Part shown: in pieces, positions 1 through 11,627 of the stretch
Layout of the letters: each line of letters starts with the position of its first letter
How positions within the stretch are numbered: position 1 is the stretch's first letter
NCBI GenBank assembly: GCA_018806985.1
Contig: JADANN010000468.1
Span: 372,001-436,000, forward strand
DNA length: 64,000 bases
Source of the DNA: Angiostrongylus vasorum
Lineage: Eukaryota > Nematoda > Chromadorea > Rhabditida > Metastrongylidae
Reading direction: 5' to 3'
Position numbers and translations under genes: made by a program
Notes under the pieces: model-generated
What the model was told of the DNA's origin: nothing
Database searches by the model: none
Seen by the model: the letters and a program-made list of their open reading frames with translations, nothing else

Positions 1-91
1 AATATTCCACCATGACATCCGAGTAAGTATGAAGCGAGAGGAAAAGTAAAAAGAGAATGAAGGAAGGAATAAAATAACCCAGAAAGGTGTT

Positions 92-126
92 CATTATTAA
101 GGCCGAAGTTAAATGACGGTCGGTTC
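92..126 (-). mobile_element. Family C repeat, terminal fragment
   Basis: A short stretch containing GGCCGAAGTTAAATGACGGTCGG matches the end of family C seen at 36650-36695 and 61430-61460. Only about 35 bases are recognisable, so the assignment is tentative. Confidence 0.3.
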
Positions 127-2979
127 GAACAGTGTTGAAAACAGTGATCAGAATTCCCAAAAAAAAAAGAGAAATAGAGTGGAAAGACTGAAAACTGAGG
201 AAGAGATCCAGACTTCTTCCATTCCAGTGAGTTTAACAAATCACAATAAATATGATAAAAAGAAGAAAAAAACGCATTAGGACAAAGAGGAGGAGCCAGC
301 TTTAGTAATGTAATTCTCGGAACAGAACATGCTGATACTACCTTAATATAGCTCATTCTAGCCGTTTATGTGAGTTCTAAAGACAAATCTGATGTCCTCA
401 GTGAATTACCGCCGCCATAGTGCCCAAACAAGGAAAGAAAAAACCCTGACATTTTTGTTTCCCTAGATGAATAAGAAGTTATCATTAAGTTAGATTAGAC
501 TACAAGAAGAAAAAAATTAGAGAGAAAGATGAAATAAAGGGAAACTAATCCAAAAACATAATGACTATTCATGATGAAGTAAGATGAAAGTCGGCTCTCG
601 AAAAGTCATTCTAAGAGCTTTATGATGAGATATTCTCGATGACAGTTCTATTTCTAGCCATACACATACCGATAAGGAAATTACACATTAGAACTCGACA
701 ATATCGGGTTTCATGGAACGATTGGCTCGTTATCGGAGAAGAATTCCGTTTTGTCTGGCTGAGTATTTGCACACCGATTGTCGTCGTGTAGAGTAACAAT
801 CCAACGTTACTTTACTAAAACTGGCACCCTATCACACACACCACATGAAAAACGAGAAGGACTAGGCTTGGAAACCAATCCTGACTTTCACTTACACCTA
901 CACATCGCCCAGAACAACAGCTTGTAAACATATCTGTCTCACGAATTGGAAGAAACCCACGCACACACAAGAATGACGTCCACCACGAGTGTAGTCCGAG
1001 ATTGATATCGACCAGCCCACCTGGAAGAACACAACGGTAATCCGAATATTATAAACGAATGTTACAAAATTTGTAAGAAAAGCGGCCAGAAAGAAAAACG
1101 AACTATTCAACGACAATGTGGAAGGGTGAGATGCGGATGGGATTCGATCGAACATGGGCATTGAGTGTGTAAACAGCTAATGTGATACGGACTACTAAAG
1201 TGTAGTGTAATGAAACGAATATGGATTATATACTGTGGAGAGGATTGAAACGACTATGTGGAAATGAACAAGACATATAATAAACTAAGATGACTGAAAC
1301 TATAGGTTGGCCGATTGTTCTATGGAGATGAGAGGATAGCAGCTGTGTGACACGAAGAACAATGGTGGCAGTGGTGGTGTTGGTGTCGATCGATAGCTAT
1401 CGATTGCACAGCAAGCCAGGTGAACTTCAACGATTACGATTAGTGACAGATGAGGCACTGGTATTTGTATGGTGTCATGCAGTGAGCGATAAGAGTTCAC
1501 GAACGACACATAAGCCCATAACATTAACAAACGATTCAAGTTGACAATGTTGCTGCTATCACAACAACAACAGCATCACCAACAGCAACAACAACAACAA
1601 CGGCAGCAAAAAAAATAGCAACAGCGACAAACCCAGTATAAGAGCCAAATCAGAATCAACGTTACGTAATGACCGTTCGTTGTATGTATGAAGCATTTGC
1701 TCTAACTCTGACGATATTGCGAATGAGGTGAAGTCACGGCATGCTTCAGTTCGTGCGTGCGTTTGTTTGACAAGCGACGTAACGTACATTGAACTCAAGC
1801 TGCTCACTGTATATTTATTTACTTCTATATGACTCCAAACGATAAGCTATCTCAAAGTGTACAGTATCCACGACTAGTCTATTTTTGGTTTACTTTGAAA
1901 GTTGTGGTCGACACAAACGACTTGCTGTAGTGTAGTCTATTGCTCTACCGGAGTGAAAAAAGTTATCACAAAACGAGTGATAACTCGATATCAGACACTG
2001 GGTTTGTTCCTAAATTAGGGCGGCGAATGAAAAAACTGCCGTCATTTTTGCTGGTCGAAAGGTTAAGAGAAATATAAAATTCGAAGTGGAACGTTGGTGT
2101 GGACGACATGAGTGTTAATCACTTCGAAGATTTTCGTGTGGGTTTTTTCTGGAAAGAATTCCATCACTTACGGGAAGAACTGATCTATGAGGAGAACACT
2201 TACTTTCAAACTGGACAAACGGCTTTACTGAAATATTCGACGCTATATCACGATTTAGTAGTTGTGAAGAATCGCTTCCATGAGAAGAAAGAGTCTGCTA
2301 AGACTTCTATTTTTAGAAAAGAACATTCTTAACTAGCATCACAGCTTTTTTATTTCATAATGGCATGGTGAATAGGGATGCCTATCTGAGCGTTAAGTGC
2401 AATTTCGTATTCATGACTTCGATATCGACTCTTAAGCAGCCAATGTAGACACGAATGATGCTTTCGAGAAAAAATCGGTGCAAAGGACAGAAATCAGAAC
2501 CTCGTGCAAAACTGTTACAGTACAGCTAATAGAAGAATTGCTAAGTGGATAGTGGATTTTCAGATGGATTTCTATCAAACGGTCGATAACTTCTGAGAAT
2601 TGGGTGCGTGTGTGCATATGTGTGCATGTAAATATATGGATGTATGTATCAGTACTTGTGTATGTTTATATTTATATATGTGTATATACGGATGTGTATT
2701 TACTTGCCCAAGAAGCCTAACCTATAGGATTACAATGAGAACGAATTCCTTGTGTTATGAATGACACTTGGTGAACGAGAGTTGACTGGTCGATGAAGAT
2801 GATTAACTAATCACACCTACCAATCCGATAAGTTTTTCGAACGTAAAAAAGCACTTTCATTCTTGATCTTTGTGCTCATTAATTCAACGGACGAAGATTA
2901 GTCGACTAAGTTCTTTCGATCAACAAGTCGTAGTGAGAAAAGGGAAATAACCTGTAGTAATTGCACCATTGAAGTTCGA
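127..2979. other. Unassigned sequence, no gene recognised
   Basis: This is AT-rich sequence with only short open frames (all under 90 codons), without a recognisable domain or paired splice signals. It contains one CAA/CAG microsatellite (listed separately) and a TG/TA-rich stretch around 2600-2700. A 77-codon open frame at 2099-2332 on the plus strand is protein-like but unmatched to any family I know. Confidence 0.5.
1559..1632 (+). repeat. CAA/CAG trinucleotide microsatellite
   Basis: An imperfect run of CAA and CAG triplets, interrupted by ATC, ACC and GGC units. Seen directly in the sequence. It is not part of a long open frame. Confidence 0.8.
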
Positions 2980-3341
2980 GTAGCGTAGTCGTATCGACGC
3001 CGTTCAATATGGGCACTATACCCACTGGTTCAAACCCATAACAGGCCAATCAAATTCTCCATTCCTTTGGGATCGATAAATTGGTACCACATTTATCTAG
3101 AGAAAAGCTTCCTCCGACCCATAAAAGCCCGCCGTCACCTGTCGTGAAGAGCTGAGAGCACTCTAGCTAAGCTATTCCTGTATTCTAGAACGGATTATAT
3201 CAAACAGGAATTTAACGGCATTCATGAGGAAGAACAAATCCTCGAAATGCAAGTGGACCTACGAGCAAATCCGATGATATCTGTGGAGTATGGACGTGAG
3301 GAAACGGATCGAATGCAGAAGAACTCCGCACAACGACTGGT
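2980..3341 (+). mobile_element. SINE-B copy (divergent)
   Basis: A degenerate tRNA-like head (GTAGCGTAGTCG, then TGGTTCAAACCC as a B-box) leads into 'tggtaccacatttatct'. This is followed by the SINE-B body with 'aacggcattcatgaggaa', shared with the copies at 25.4, 26.6 and 33.8 kb. The copy is old and its ends are approximate. Confidence 0.5.
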
Positions 3342-4384
3342 ATTAGCTCGTGTAAAAATGTATCACATCTAAAAGAAAATCTAAACACAAAAAGTACGGT
3401 CTATATGTTATTCATCCAACTTCAAAAACATGCATGCATCAAGATAAAGCCGTTAAAAATGAAGAAAATCTTCCTTGGACGATTGGTCCTGAAGCTTAGC
3501 TAGTGATTATGAGGAAGAATAGTTGAGGGAAAGCTAATCTGAAGCCGAGAAAAAAAAACACCTACACTGAAATCTGAGATGAATCGCCTTTATTTTTCAT
3601 TCGCAATTCAAACATGCGCTTTCCACACCATAATGGGTCTCCCATATGAGAATCGTCTAGTCGGCGAGAATTCAGTCACGAGGCTCAAATGGCACGTCGC
3701 CAATTGTCCTCGCTCGGTGGTGAGTTGACGATGGCCGATGACGATGATCAGAAGGGACCCATGTAGTCGCCATGAGACGCAGATGAATCAGACCGACCGC
3801 CTCCACGTCTCTACGCTACTACAATGCTGGATTGATGGCTTATATTCACCTTCCGTCTTGTCTAGACACATATATCTTCATGCCATTTGGATGCACTTTG
3901 ACTCTGGAACGTTGGCCTGCAGAAGGCACATCCATTTAACAAAAAAATCTTATGGATAGACGTACTGTAAAGTACAAGACAGTTTTCGGAGTCATATAAA
4001 AGGAATGAACTTGAAGTATACTCGTAAGTACTCGCTTGCGGAAATTGGAAAAAAAAGAACAAAACAACTGATAGTTACTCGAACGAGAGAAGCCTAATCT
4101 AAGCAGTTCTAGCCAGAGACGGCGATGAATGAAAATTTTATTGGTGCTCGTTCAAGTAACTCATAAAAGGATAAATACGTAGTGCTGGTCATAACTTCTT
4201 GCTGCCAGTATATCCTCTGTTTTCTTATGTAGAGGGATTTTTGTGTAAAGCAAAGCTTTTCTTTTTTTATCTGTGAATGCAGCCAAGTGGATTATGTTAA
4301 TACTAATGAAGCGCTCGAGAATATTTTAATGCGAAAAATATGCGACCATTGAGTAAGTTAAACAGTAATATAGTTATTAACTTC
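3342..4384. other. Unassigned sequence, nothing recognised
   Basis: No coding pattern, repeat family or structured element was recognised on either strand. Confidence 0.5.
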
Positions 4385-4722
4385 TCAGTAGGTAGAGCTC
4401 GTCCTCAATGGTTGTGTGGCCCCAGCACAATATCCATTTTTGGATTTTGTTGGTTTAGCCATGGTGTTTCCCTGTAGTCCCGAGGTCAGCCTGGCGAAAG
4501 TCTGCCCCAGGTCGCCACCACCGCAGCCAGTCACTGCTCTTGTGATCACAGGGGAATTTGCCACGATGCGCCTAGTTTGATACGAGGACAGTGGTGGATC
4601 TTGGTATTGGTTCACTCCTAGCTAAGCTACCCTCATGCAAACGGCGGACTCCTCAGGTTGGGAGACCCTGCCGGGGCATGAACCCCCGCTGTACATCGTA
4701 GCCCGACACCCATGAACAAGCT
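4385..4722 (-). mobile_element. Short RTE derivative, 5'-truncated copy
   Basis: On the minus strand this reads the same order of blocks as the copies at 6.5, 20.8 and 47.7 kb: TGTACAGCGGGGG, CAGGGTCTCCCAA, TTAGCTAGGAGTGAACC, a GATCCACCAC block, GACCTGGGGCAGACTTTCGCC and GCTGGGGCCACACAACC. It starts just after the position of the ribozyme P1 3' strand, so the P1/P2 5' strands are missing and it cannot fold as the ribozyme. The TCAAGTA tail is also absent. Open frames across it are incidental. Confidence 0.8.
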
Positions 4723-5479
4723 TTTCTTGAATTATCACTATTATTTGATTAGAAGCACCCTGAAAAAGTGTATCAAAAGTCACAAATTCATGCTTCTTGA
4801 AAAAAGTTTCCCGTTGTCTTATTGGCTTAATTGGCTTTAATCATTAAACATTCGGCCAATTACTTTCTTAACCGTCTAGGCTAATAATCTGATTGCTTAC
4901 CTATACAGAGTAATTTAAGTGGGATTAAAATGCCAACGGTTTCCAGACGTTTGTTTTCCCCTCACCGTTAACTAATCATTACCAGAGCAGTCACATGATT
5001 ACTGTTGCCACAACTGCGTGGGTAGATCAAACCAATCGATATTACTTGAAATCAAGCACACATGCACAGAGAGAGTGATCGGCAATCGAATTCTTATAGA
5101 CAAAAAGTTACTTTTCTCTAAGATGGGTGGACACAGAAATCATTCATGTAGATCAAAGATCTCTGAATATGTTATTCACTTCGTAATGAAATGATGAAGT
5201 GATAAAGTATAAAAGTTTCCGCTATGTTGACACCTATATGATACATATGTGACTCACGTGGTTCATCATGGTACTATTTCACCTATTACAAAAACTAGAC
5301 AGAAAGTAAAAGAAGGCGAAATAAATTATGAAAAACATGGTCGTGAATGCGTCCGCCGGCTTGTCATTGAATGCAATGAACACGGCGACAAAACGAAAAT
5401 GAAAGCGGGCGTGGCCACGACAGGGCTCGCCAGGAAGCGAGACGAATTGGCAGAGAGGGCCCCAGTGTTTCTCTGTTAA
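4723..5479. other. Unassigned sequence
   Basis: No repeat family was recognised. A 76-codon frame at 5249-5479 on the plus strand ends at the start of a long pyrimidine tract. It could be an upstream exon of the candidate at 5618, but no convincing splice donor joins them. Confidence 0.4.
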
Positions 5480-5617
5480 AAGCTCTCTCCATCTCTAATC
5501 TGTTATCTTTCTCATGCTCCCTCTTTCTCTATTTCTCACTTGTTATCTCCTCGTATAAGGACCTCGTTCTCCCCCTTCTCTGCTCTTGTCCTCTTTCCGT
5601 CTCTTTTTTTCTCGCAG
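5480..5617 (+). repeat. Long polypyrimidine tract ending in a splice-acceptor-like CAG
   Basis: About 135 bases of almost pure C/T (CTCTCTCC, TCTTTCTC, CCCCCTTCTCTG) end in CTCTTTTTTTCTCGCAG. This is either simple low-complexity sequence or an extended polypyrimidine tract of an intron. It leads directly into the exon-like frame at 5618. Confidence 0.6.
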
Positions 5618-5740
5618 TGGCTATATCCAGATGTCGGTGCTACGGGGGAAAACTTAACTTCCACGCCGGAAAAACAAATTATAGAGAGGAAAAAAGCTCC
5701 TTTAGATAGTTTCATTTCGAATCATCCAGAATATTCGTAG
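5618..5740 (+). CDS. Possible terminal exon, unidentified
   Basis: Directly after a strong acceptor-like TTTTTTTCTCGCAG, an open frame of 40 codons starts WLYPDVGATGENLTS and ends SFISNHPEYS before a TAG. The sequence is hydrophilic and protein-like, but I recognise no domain. No partner exon with a good donor was found upstream. A 40-codon open frame can occur by chance, so this is only a candidate. Confidence 0.2.
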   Translation, partial: WLYPDVGATGENLTSTPEKQIIERKKAPLDSFISNHPEYS

Positions 5741-6455
5741 AGCTTAGCCCTCTATTTTTATCCCTTTTCAATTTTTTTCTTTCTGACAAGAATCCGAGCT
5801 AATAATGAAACTCGACACGAATTCGTTAGTGTTTCATATGGCGTTCGTTCAACAATCGTTTTTTCTATGTTGTTTTGCGTATTGCTTCAGTATGTACTTA
5901 ACGGCTCTTTGTGTCCAGTTTCGGAAACCCCGTAGGTACGGTATCGTCAAAAATCTACGAAAAAACAAGTTCTTTATATAAATTTTTAGTCATTCTGTTT
6001 CATTAGTTGCAACGTAAATCGCTTCCATTTTAAGGACTACCTTCATTAGGACTGAAACTTTTGACATGAGCAAGTAGTTCTTTTTTTCACCAACGAGGTG
6101 CCTTTAAAATGTTACAGGAATGTTTGAAAAGCTTATGTGGTAGAATTTCCAAGAAAAAGGTTTAAAATTATGATAATTAACAACTGACCGTGTTGGAGAA
6201 CACCATTTTTGAAAACGTCGTGTGCTTTTCATGAATATCGATTGATGGCCTTGTTGGTTGTTCACATATGTCCTCACTCCATCCGGATTTTCTGAGTTTT
6301 ATGATAATGGACCAAGATGTTTTTTAAAAGTTCACCGGAATTTAAATAAGATGAAGATGTCGTTTGTTAAAGTGACTTCTTTGACTTGATTAATTCATAT
6401 TCCATTTGTTTCGTTTTTTTAAAACTTTTTTTACTATACACTTCACTTCCCTTTT
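5741..6455. other. Unassigned sequence, nothing recognised
   Basis: AT-rich sequence without recognisable coding or repeat structure. Confidence 0.5.
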
Positions 6456-6607
6456 GCCTCCAACGGTTTACCGCCTCATCGTGGCTGGGAAGTGTTCTTG
6501 GGTGTCAGACTGCGATGTACAGCGGGGGGATTCGTCCACCCGGTAGGGTCTCTCAAGCTGAGAAGGAGTGCGGCGTTTCCATCAGGAAGCCTAGCTAAAA
6601 GTAAACC
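6456..6607 (+). ncRNA. HDV-like ribozyme fold, copy A (P1 damaged)
   Basis: The elements appear in HDV-ribozyme order: P2 5' strand GGTTTAC (6465-6471); P3 GCC (6473-6475) with GGC (6483-6485); L3 TCATCGT between them; P1 3' strand 6486-6492; a candidate catalytic C at 6595 in GCTAA; and P2 3' strand GTAAACC (6601-6607), which pairs perfectly over 7 bases. P3 is perfect here, but P1 has lost one C and carries a mismatch, so this copy is probably inactive. The first base G6456 could pair with U6493 as a G-U wobble, as at the HDV cleavage site. The assignment is by inspection; folding was not computed. Confidence 0.6.
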
Positions 6608-6840
6608 AATACCAGGAGCCACCACCGTCCTGGTATCAAAGTCGCACGATGGTAAATCTCCCTCTGATCCACAAGGGCTGCGGCTGCCTGTGGTGGTGAA
6701 GACCTGGGGCAGACTTTGGCCTGACTGACCCCGGAACTCCAGGGAACCACAATGCCTAAACCATCAGAACTCCCGAAAGAATAGAGATTATTCTGAGGTC
6801 CGCACAACCAATGAGGACGGGCCATCCAAGAATCCAACTT
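6456..6840 (+). mobile_element. Short non-autonomous RTE derivative, copy A
   Basis: This is a near full-length copy of the ~380 bp element. It has the ribozyme-like 5' end (6456-6607), a middle with GATGGTAAATCTCCCTCTGATCC and CTGCCTGTGGTGGTGAAGACC, and a 3' end GGACGGGCCATCC. Its 3' part resembles the end of the RTE gene at 9819-10076. It codes for nothing long. The TCAAGTA repeat tail seen in copies B and C has decayed here. Confidence 0.85.
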
Positions 6841-7424
6841 TGTTGTTTTAACTTCTTGCAGAAATTCGTAACAACTGAGGATTTCATTTCCGAGATATCA
6901 TTCATAAAACTGGAAATCAAAAGTAAGTTGGTATTAAGTTAATGAGAGAATAACTGTACTTTTCCTCGGAATTTTTGGACGAACAGTGTATGTGAGGTTA
7001 TGAAACGGCTGAATGTGAAGAATATTTTACGATTTTCTTCTCTAACTCAATAACCTTACAATGGCTGGTTTATTTGTGACTTAGATACCAGAAGAGAAAG
7101 GTTTACGGGTTTCTTTGATTGATTAATAACATGGGGTATGGATTTATTACAGCAATGGTCTTAACGTGCCCCCAGCACGGCAGACAAATTAATTTGCAGA
7201 AAAGGTTAAATTTAGTCAGAAAAAACTCATCAGACATCAAAGGCCAAGCATCACAGAGAGAAACTTGTTGCGAAATTAACTAGTTTAAATCGCGAACTAA
7301 CTAATTTAAAAACTTCTATTCAAAAATTCAATACTCGATATCGTAGAAGAGAGCAGGTGTTCTTGTGTCGCAATGTTTTTTGCCAATCTATGAAATTCTA
7401 GTACAGAACGGATCAACAATGAAT
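6841..7424. other. Unassigned sequence, nothing recognised
   Basis: No recognisable coding or repeat structure. Confidence 0.5.
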
Positions 7425-7690
7425 GTAGTGGCTAGAGGTGGTCAGCATACACACGTAGTCATTGGTTCGACCCTAGCCGAGGTGTAACCAAAACCCGTCA
7501 TCCTTCCGGGGTCGACAAATTGGTGCCGTACTTGTCTTAGAAGATAGCAGCACTGAATTGTTCACCACATATGTTCCAAACAGCACACAATCACCTCTGC
7601 GATGTTGCGAATGGAGTCAAATGTATGGCTCATCGCTTAGGGCTCGATCTACGCCGAACAAACCATTTATAGTTTTGAGCTTAGTAATCG
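7425..7690 (+). mobile_element. SINE-A, divergent copy
   Basis: The head has GTAGTGGCTAGAGG and a good B-box (TGGTTCGACCC). The body keeps 'ccttccggggtcgacaaattggtgcc' in pieces, 'gatagcagcactg' and a degenerate 3' part (GAATGGAGTCAAATG, GATCTACGCCGAAC). It is old, with no TTTATCC tail. Confidence 0.65.
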
Positions 7691-7954
7691 GGTGATGACC
7701 ACTGTGTTATACAGGTGAATTAGTGGTAATCTGGATCGAATCAATCAAACACTACAGTTGTCAAACGATTGCTAGATGGATGATCAGCGGGTGGAATGAA
7801 TGGAATTCAAATGTGGCACAAAAAAAAGAAAAACTTGGAAATTTTAGCGGTTGATAGCTTTCTTACGGTGAACAACAGATTTGCAATCCAATTTCAGCTA
7901 CAAGGATTTGATTCCTGGACCAAATTTCTTTCTAACTTCTGCGCTGATCAACGA
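7691..7954. other. Unassigned sequence
   Basis: Nothing recognised. It leads into a family C fragment. Confidence 0.4.
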
Positions 7955-8055
7955 TTCAATTTGTTCTTGATGAGCGAACACAAGGTTATTATTACACTAC
8001 GTTTATTCATTCACAATAGCTGACGTTTTGGCGGTGAACCTGGAAAAGTGATGTT
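7955..8055 (+). mobile_element. Family C fragment
   Basis: TTCACAATAGCTGACGTTTTGGCGG and CCTGGAAAAG correspond to the conserved core (TGACGTTTCGGC, then GCCTGGAAAGG) of family C. The intervening bases are deleted. Confidence 0.5.
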
Positions 8056-9039
8056 CACGCAGTAAAAAGAACGTCGTGTTTGCTCCTCAAAGAAAGCATT
8101 AAATTTTTAAGAAGCAGTTCGAAGTACATTTCTTGACGTCACACATGGTGGTTGTTGTTGGCTAGAAAAAATTTTAAGACCAGCTGTTGATGGAGAAAAA
8201 AGCCGCGAATTAGTGTGAGCTTTCTTGAACTGGAGATAAACTTATGGAAGGGATATCTTGTTGGTGATTTACTCAGAAGTGTGGAAATTATTTGTTTACA
8301 GAAGAAGACATGAATAGCAAAGATGAAGACGTGGCTCGCTTGGCTGGTTTATATTGAATAAGTCTTTTTTCAAAGTGTGATTTCAAAATTAACAATTCTG
8401 CTACGTGAGAGTCACGGTGTCAAGAATAGAGTCAACTGGAACGTTCTGGAAGTTTCTTAGTTTACGTGTTTAACATGAGATATTTGTGACAGTTGTCCAA
8501 ACCGTCTTCGCTTTTTGTAAGAGATGTGAATAGTTTTTCGATAGAATTATGTCATATTGTTGATATTCCCACCAAAATCATTGATTCTGAGCACTTTTGA
8601 ATATGGAAAACCATCAGAACCAGCATGTTCACTGAATTATATTGTATTATTAAAAGATTCAAATAGTTCATGTCAGATGGGTCCTAGAATTTGAATGGCA
8701 TAGGCAGAAATAGGTAGGGTCGTTTGTAGTGGTTGTGATGACACAGTTCGGAGATGGTTTGTAGAATTCGATGAGTCTAGTTGAGTCTAAAGACCGAAGC
8801 TATCGTTCGGACATATTTCCGACAGCAAACAAGGACCAACTGGAAAAAAAACAGTCGCCGAGAACTCGTCTTCGTAGAATGTTAGGGGAAAGTAACAGGG
8901 AAACAACAAGAACTGAAGAACTACTGTGGATGTTCAAATGAAACACATGACGGATAGACGAATCTCTTCATTCTCACATCGGCCTGCCACTGGAAAAAAA
9001 TACAATGCTGTTTAAGATGGATAGTTGTTGGAGACGAGA
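8056..9039. other. Unassigned sequence, nothing recognised
   Basis: No recognisable coding or repeat structure. Confidence 0.5.
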
Positions 9040-9600
9040 ACTATTTAGGACTCTTGGAATGATTTTCCAAAATCGACTTCCTATTAACCTCGGCTTTAGT
9101 CAGTTATTCGCTGTACTCTTGAATAGCACACACGACATTGTTATCATATATTATTTATTCGCAACAGCTGACGTTTCGGCAGATTTGGCCCTCTTCAGAG
9201 CCTGGAAAGGTCAAGTTGACTGCAATCTAGTCATCACCTTCGTAACTTCAAAAGAAAAATCAAGAAACCTAGATTTCAATCACACTGGAAACAGAATATT
9301 TTATTCGCACACTCACCACTTTCTATGGTCGGTCTTCCACAGGGTATTTCACGTGGATATCAACCGCACAAAGCTCATATGGATGAATAATGAGCCTCTC
9401 CCACATCAAAATACCAGTCTTAAGTACTGCATGAGATCACGCATTATAACGAGACATTGCTCCCTGCGGTTCATTTTCGGATTGCTGGAATTTGTCCAGA
9501 ATGCTTCGAGAGTATTGCGCGCAGAAGTTTTCGACTCTCGTGCGAAGATGGTAACTTCTACTTTGAAATCTTCTCCTTTATAATCTTGGATATTGTCCTA
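9040..9600 (+). mobile_element. Family C repeat, near full copy
   Basis: This unclassified dispersed repeat starts near TATTAACCTCGGC. It has a core CAACAGCTGACGTTTCGGC, then TTCAGAGCCTGGAAAGGTCA, a central part with GTATTTCACGTGGA, and a 3' half with TTGGAATTTGTCCAGAATGC-like and GAAGTTTTCGACTC blocks. The same order is found at 34.6 kb (+), 36.2 kb (-) and 58.0 kb (-). A 192-codon open frame across it is the longest in the window, but it is not kept in the other copies, so I do not call it a gene. No transposase or RT motif is visible. Confidence 0.75.
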
Positions 9601-9818
9601 ATAAGATGGTCTGGATTAATGTGTGGTACAAAGGTTAAAGCGATCCTGCAATGCGCACTGCATCGATCCATAGTTCCAGCCGTCGTTCCAGTCACGCCAA
9701 GTCTCCAGTCCTCACGGTGTTGGAAATTGGCTTCGAACTTCTTACGAAGACGAAAAAACACTCACTCAATACGTTGATAGGCTTCTTTAAGTTATTTCGT
9801 AGTCGAAATATGTAGAGA

Positions 9819-10076
9819 CTATTCTCTAGCTCGTAGATGTTTAGTCTTCACGAGTTGTGTGGACCCCAGCACATTTGCCATTCTTTCCCTTGCAGTCGTC
9901 GTCCATGGTGGTGGTTTCATTCGAGCATGGTGGCGCGTGCAGGTCTCATACCGTGACCTGTAACTTAACTGCAACTGCGAGTACAGCTGATTAACTTTGT
10001 TTACGAACATGTCCGCCCGACGTGTAGGTGGCCGTCCTAGGGGACGTTTGCATTCTCGTATACTGCATTTATGCAT
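9819..10076 (-). pseudogene. RTE retrotransposon ORF, C-terminal relic
   Basis: The minus-strand frame contains RPLGRPPTRRADMFVNKVNQL, then an ARERM motif and a WGP-like end. It matches the conserved C-terminal tail of nematode RTE endonuclease-reverse transcriptases (pattern RPRGRPPTRWADVF...ARERNEWKRCWGPH). Endonuclease and RT catalytic domains are absent. The last bases, GTGCTGGGGTCCACACAACTCGTGAAGA, resemble the 3' end of the short RTE derivatives at 6.5, 20.8 and 47.7 kb. It is a dead 5'-truncated insertion. Confidence 0.75.
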
Positions 10077-10324
10077 TTTAAGTCATCTCACATCTTAAAT
10101 TGTTAGTTACTATATGACGACTACATGACGATGTTCCAGCTCATTACTCATGCCACTTCTCATCATCACTCCGTTCAATCCTACCTACACGCCCTCATCG
10201 CCTCTCTCCAGCACAACCAACAGCAAAGTTCTACATGGCACACGAGAAAAAGAAGTAATATACTCTCTCCGAATAAATACTCTTCTAGTGAACTAGCTGG
10301 TAAAAAATATGCATAAGACCATCT

Positions 10325-10400
10325 ATAGGATGCGGCGAATGGAGTCCAATGCATGGCAAATCTCCCAGGGGATCACTGCCGAACGCTTTGTCCTTGGTGG
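10325..10400 (+). mobile_element. SINE-A 3' fragment
   Basis: GATGCGGCGAATGGAGTCCAATGCATGGC and GGGGATCACTGCCGAACGCTTTGTCC match the SINE-A 3' region. The head is missing. Confidence 0.6.
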
Positions 10401-11167
10401 CTTTAAGGTGATGATCGTTGAATACTGTGGATAAACGTTTCACAGTTCACTTTCAGAGTGGGCTTCAACGACAGAGTGTGAGCTCTGCGTGTCATGAGAT
10501 ACCTAATAGACAAGATAGGACTACCCGTGGATACTACTCTGCCAAAAGCAGTGAGGAAAAAATGGAATCAAATGAAATTTGGCTCGATTCCCCTGCATCG
10601 AGTCCAGCGTTGGCTTCACTGAACTACTTTTGGCACGTGACATGCACGAATGGAGATTAGTCATGCTCGTTCATGTCAGTCGACGAATAATTCCAGTGAA
10701 AGTGGCAGATGACAGAAAATGGTAGATTTTCCATAAAGTAAAAAAAGAACAAGAACTGTTAACGAAGAAAAGTATTGTTTTGTTCAAACGTAACGTTAAC
10801 CAGAACAACATGAAAATTTTCAACCGTGGTTTCTTCTACATAGACTATTTTTTACCCACAATGTCACTCACAGTCATAAGCCTAGGAGGTGGATCAAGTG
10901 AATAAATCAATAAATCAGTCCAAATTAAAAGAACAAGAACTTATTTATGAATGGTTCAATGTCGAGCGAAAACTCTTCCTTTATGTCAATACAGCAAAGT
11001 GTTCTCATAGGAGAGGAAAAGGTTTTAAAGAGAAAACCTCGTTTCTTCGGAAAACTGTTGAATAATTCGAATTAAGTGAAGAGGTTGATTTACGTGTTTG
11101 CCTCGCCAAGCATATGACAATAGTAGCGATAGCAATATTAATAAAAGTAGTAATATCGGTATTAAAA
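10401..11167. other. Unassigned sequence, nothing recognised
   Basis: Short frames only. No repeat family was recognised. Confidence 0.5.
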
Positions 11168-11431
11168 AAAGCTCTCAGCGTTGATCAACCCTTGAGGGAT
11201 GCGTCATGTATTCGACTTCATCAAGTATCGTTGGAGGTGACTGAATGCATATCTGGCCTTTACAATGGCTCGCGGTGGCCTATCAGTGTGTCAAGCCAGT
11301 GTTGTTATCCTTCCAGACAAGTTTGGTTAGAATTTGCCGACTCCGGAGGGATGGAGGTCTTGCTTACCCTGACGCGCGGGAATCGATCCGATATGTATTG
11401 TAGGGTGCCTCTGACCACTGCTCTTTACGCG
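11168..11431 (-). mobile_element. SINE-A copy
   Basis: An antisense copy reading from the tail side 'agctctcagcgttgatcaa' to the head side 'gggtgcctctgaccactg'. The reverse B-box (GGGAATCGATCCGA) and the body 'ccagacaagtttgg' are clear. Confidence 0.85.
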
Positions 11432-11439
11432 CTTTTTAT

Positions 11440-11626
11440 GACAACAATAATAATAAGTTGTTGCTTCAAGTAACTCAATGACAATTGGCAATATTAGTTT
11501 TAATAATAGTAGTAACAATACTAGTAAGTTACAATGTTGTAAGTTATTATATTATAAGTTATAAGGCATTATAAGTTAATAACAATAATAATAATGGTAA
11601 TAACGGTAATAAGTAAAAAAGAACAA
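11440..11626 (+). repeat. AT-rich AAT/TAGT/TAAGT microsatellite region
   Basis: Imperfect short repeats of AATA, GTAAT and TTATAAGT sit between two SINE-A copies in opposite orientation. Confidence 0.7.
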
Positions 11627-11627
11627 A

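Noticed and set aside
2099..2332. 77-codon plus frame starting MDDMSVNHFEDF
   Set aside because: No domain, no splice context and chance-level length.
9005..9583. 192-codon open frame, the longest in the window
   Set aside because: It lies inside dispersed repeat family C, and the frame is broken in the other copies; no domain is recognisable.
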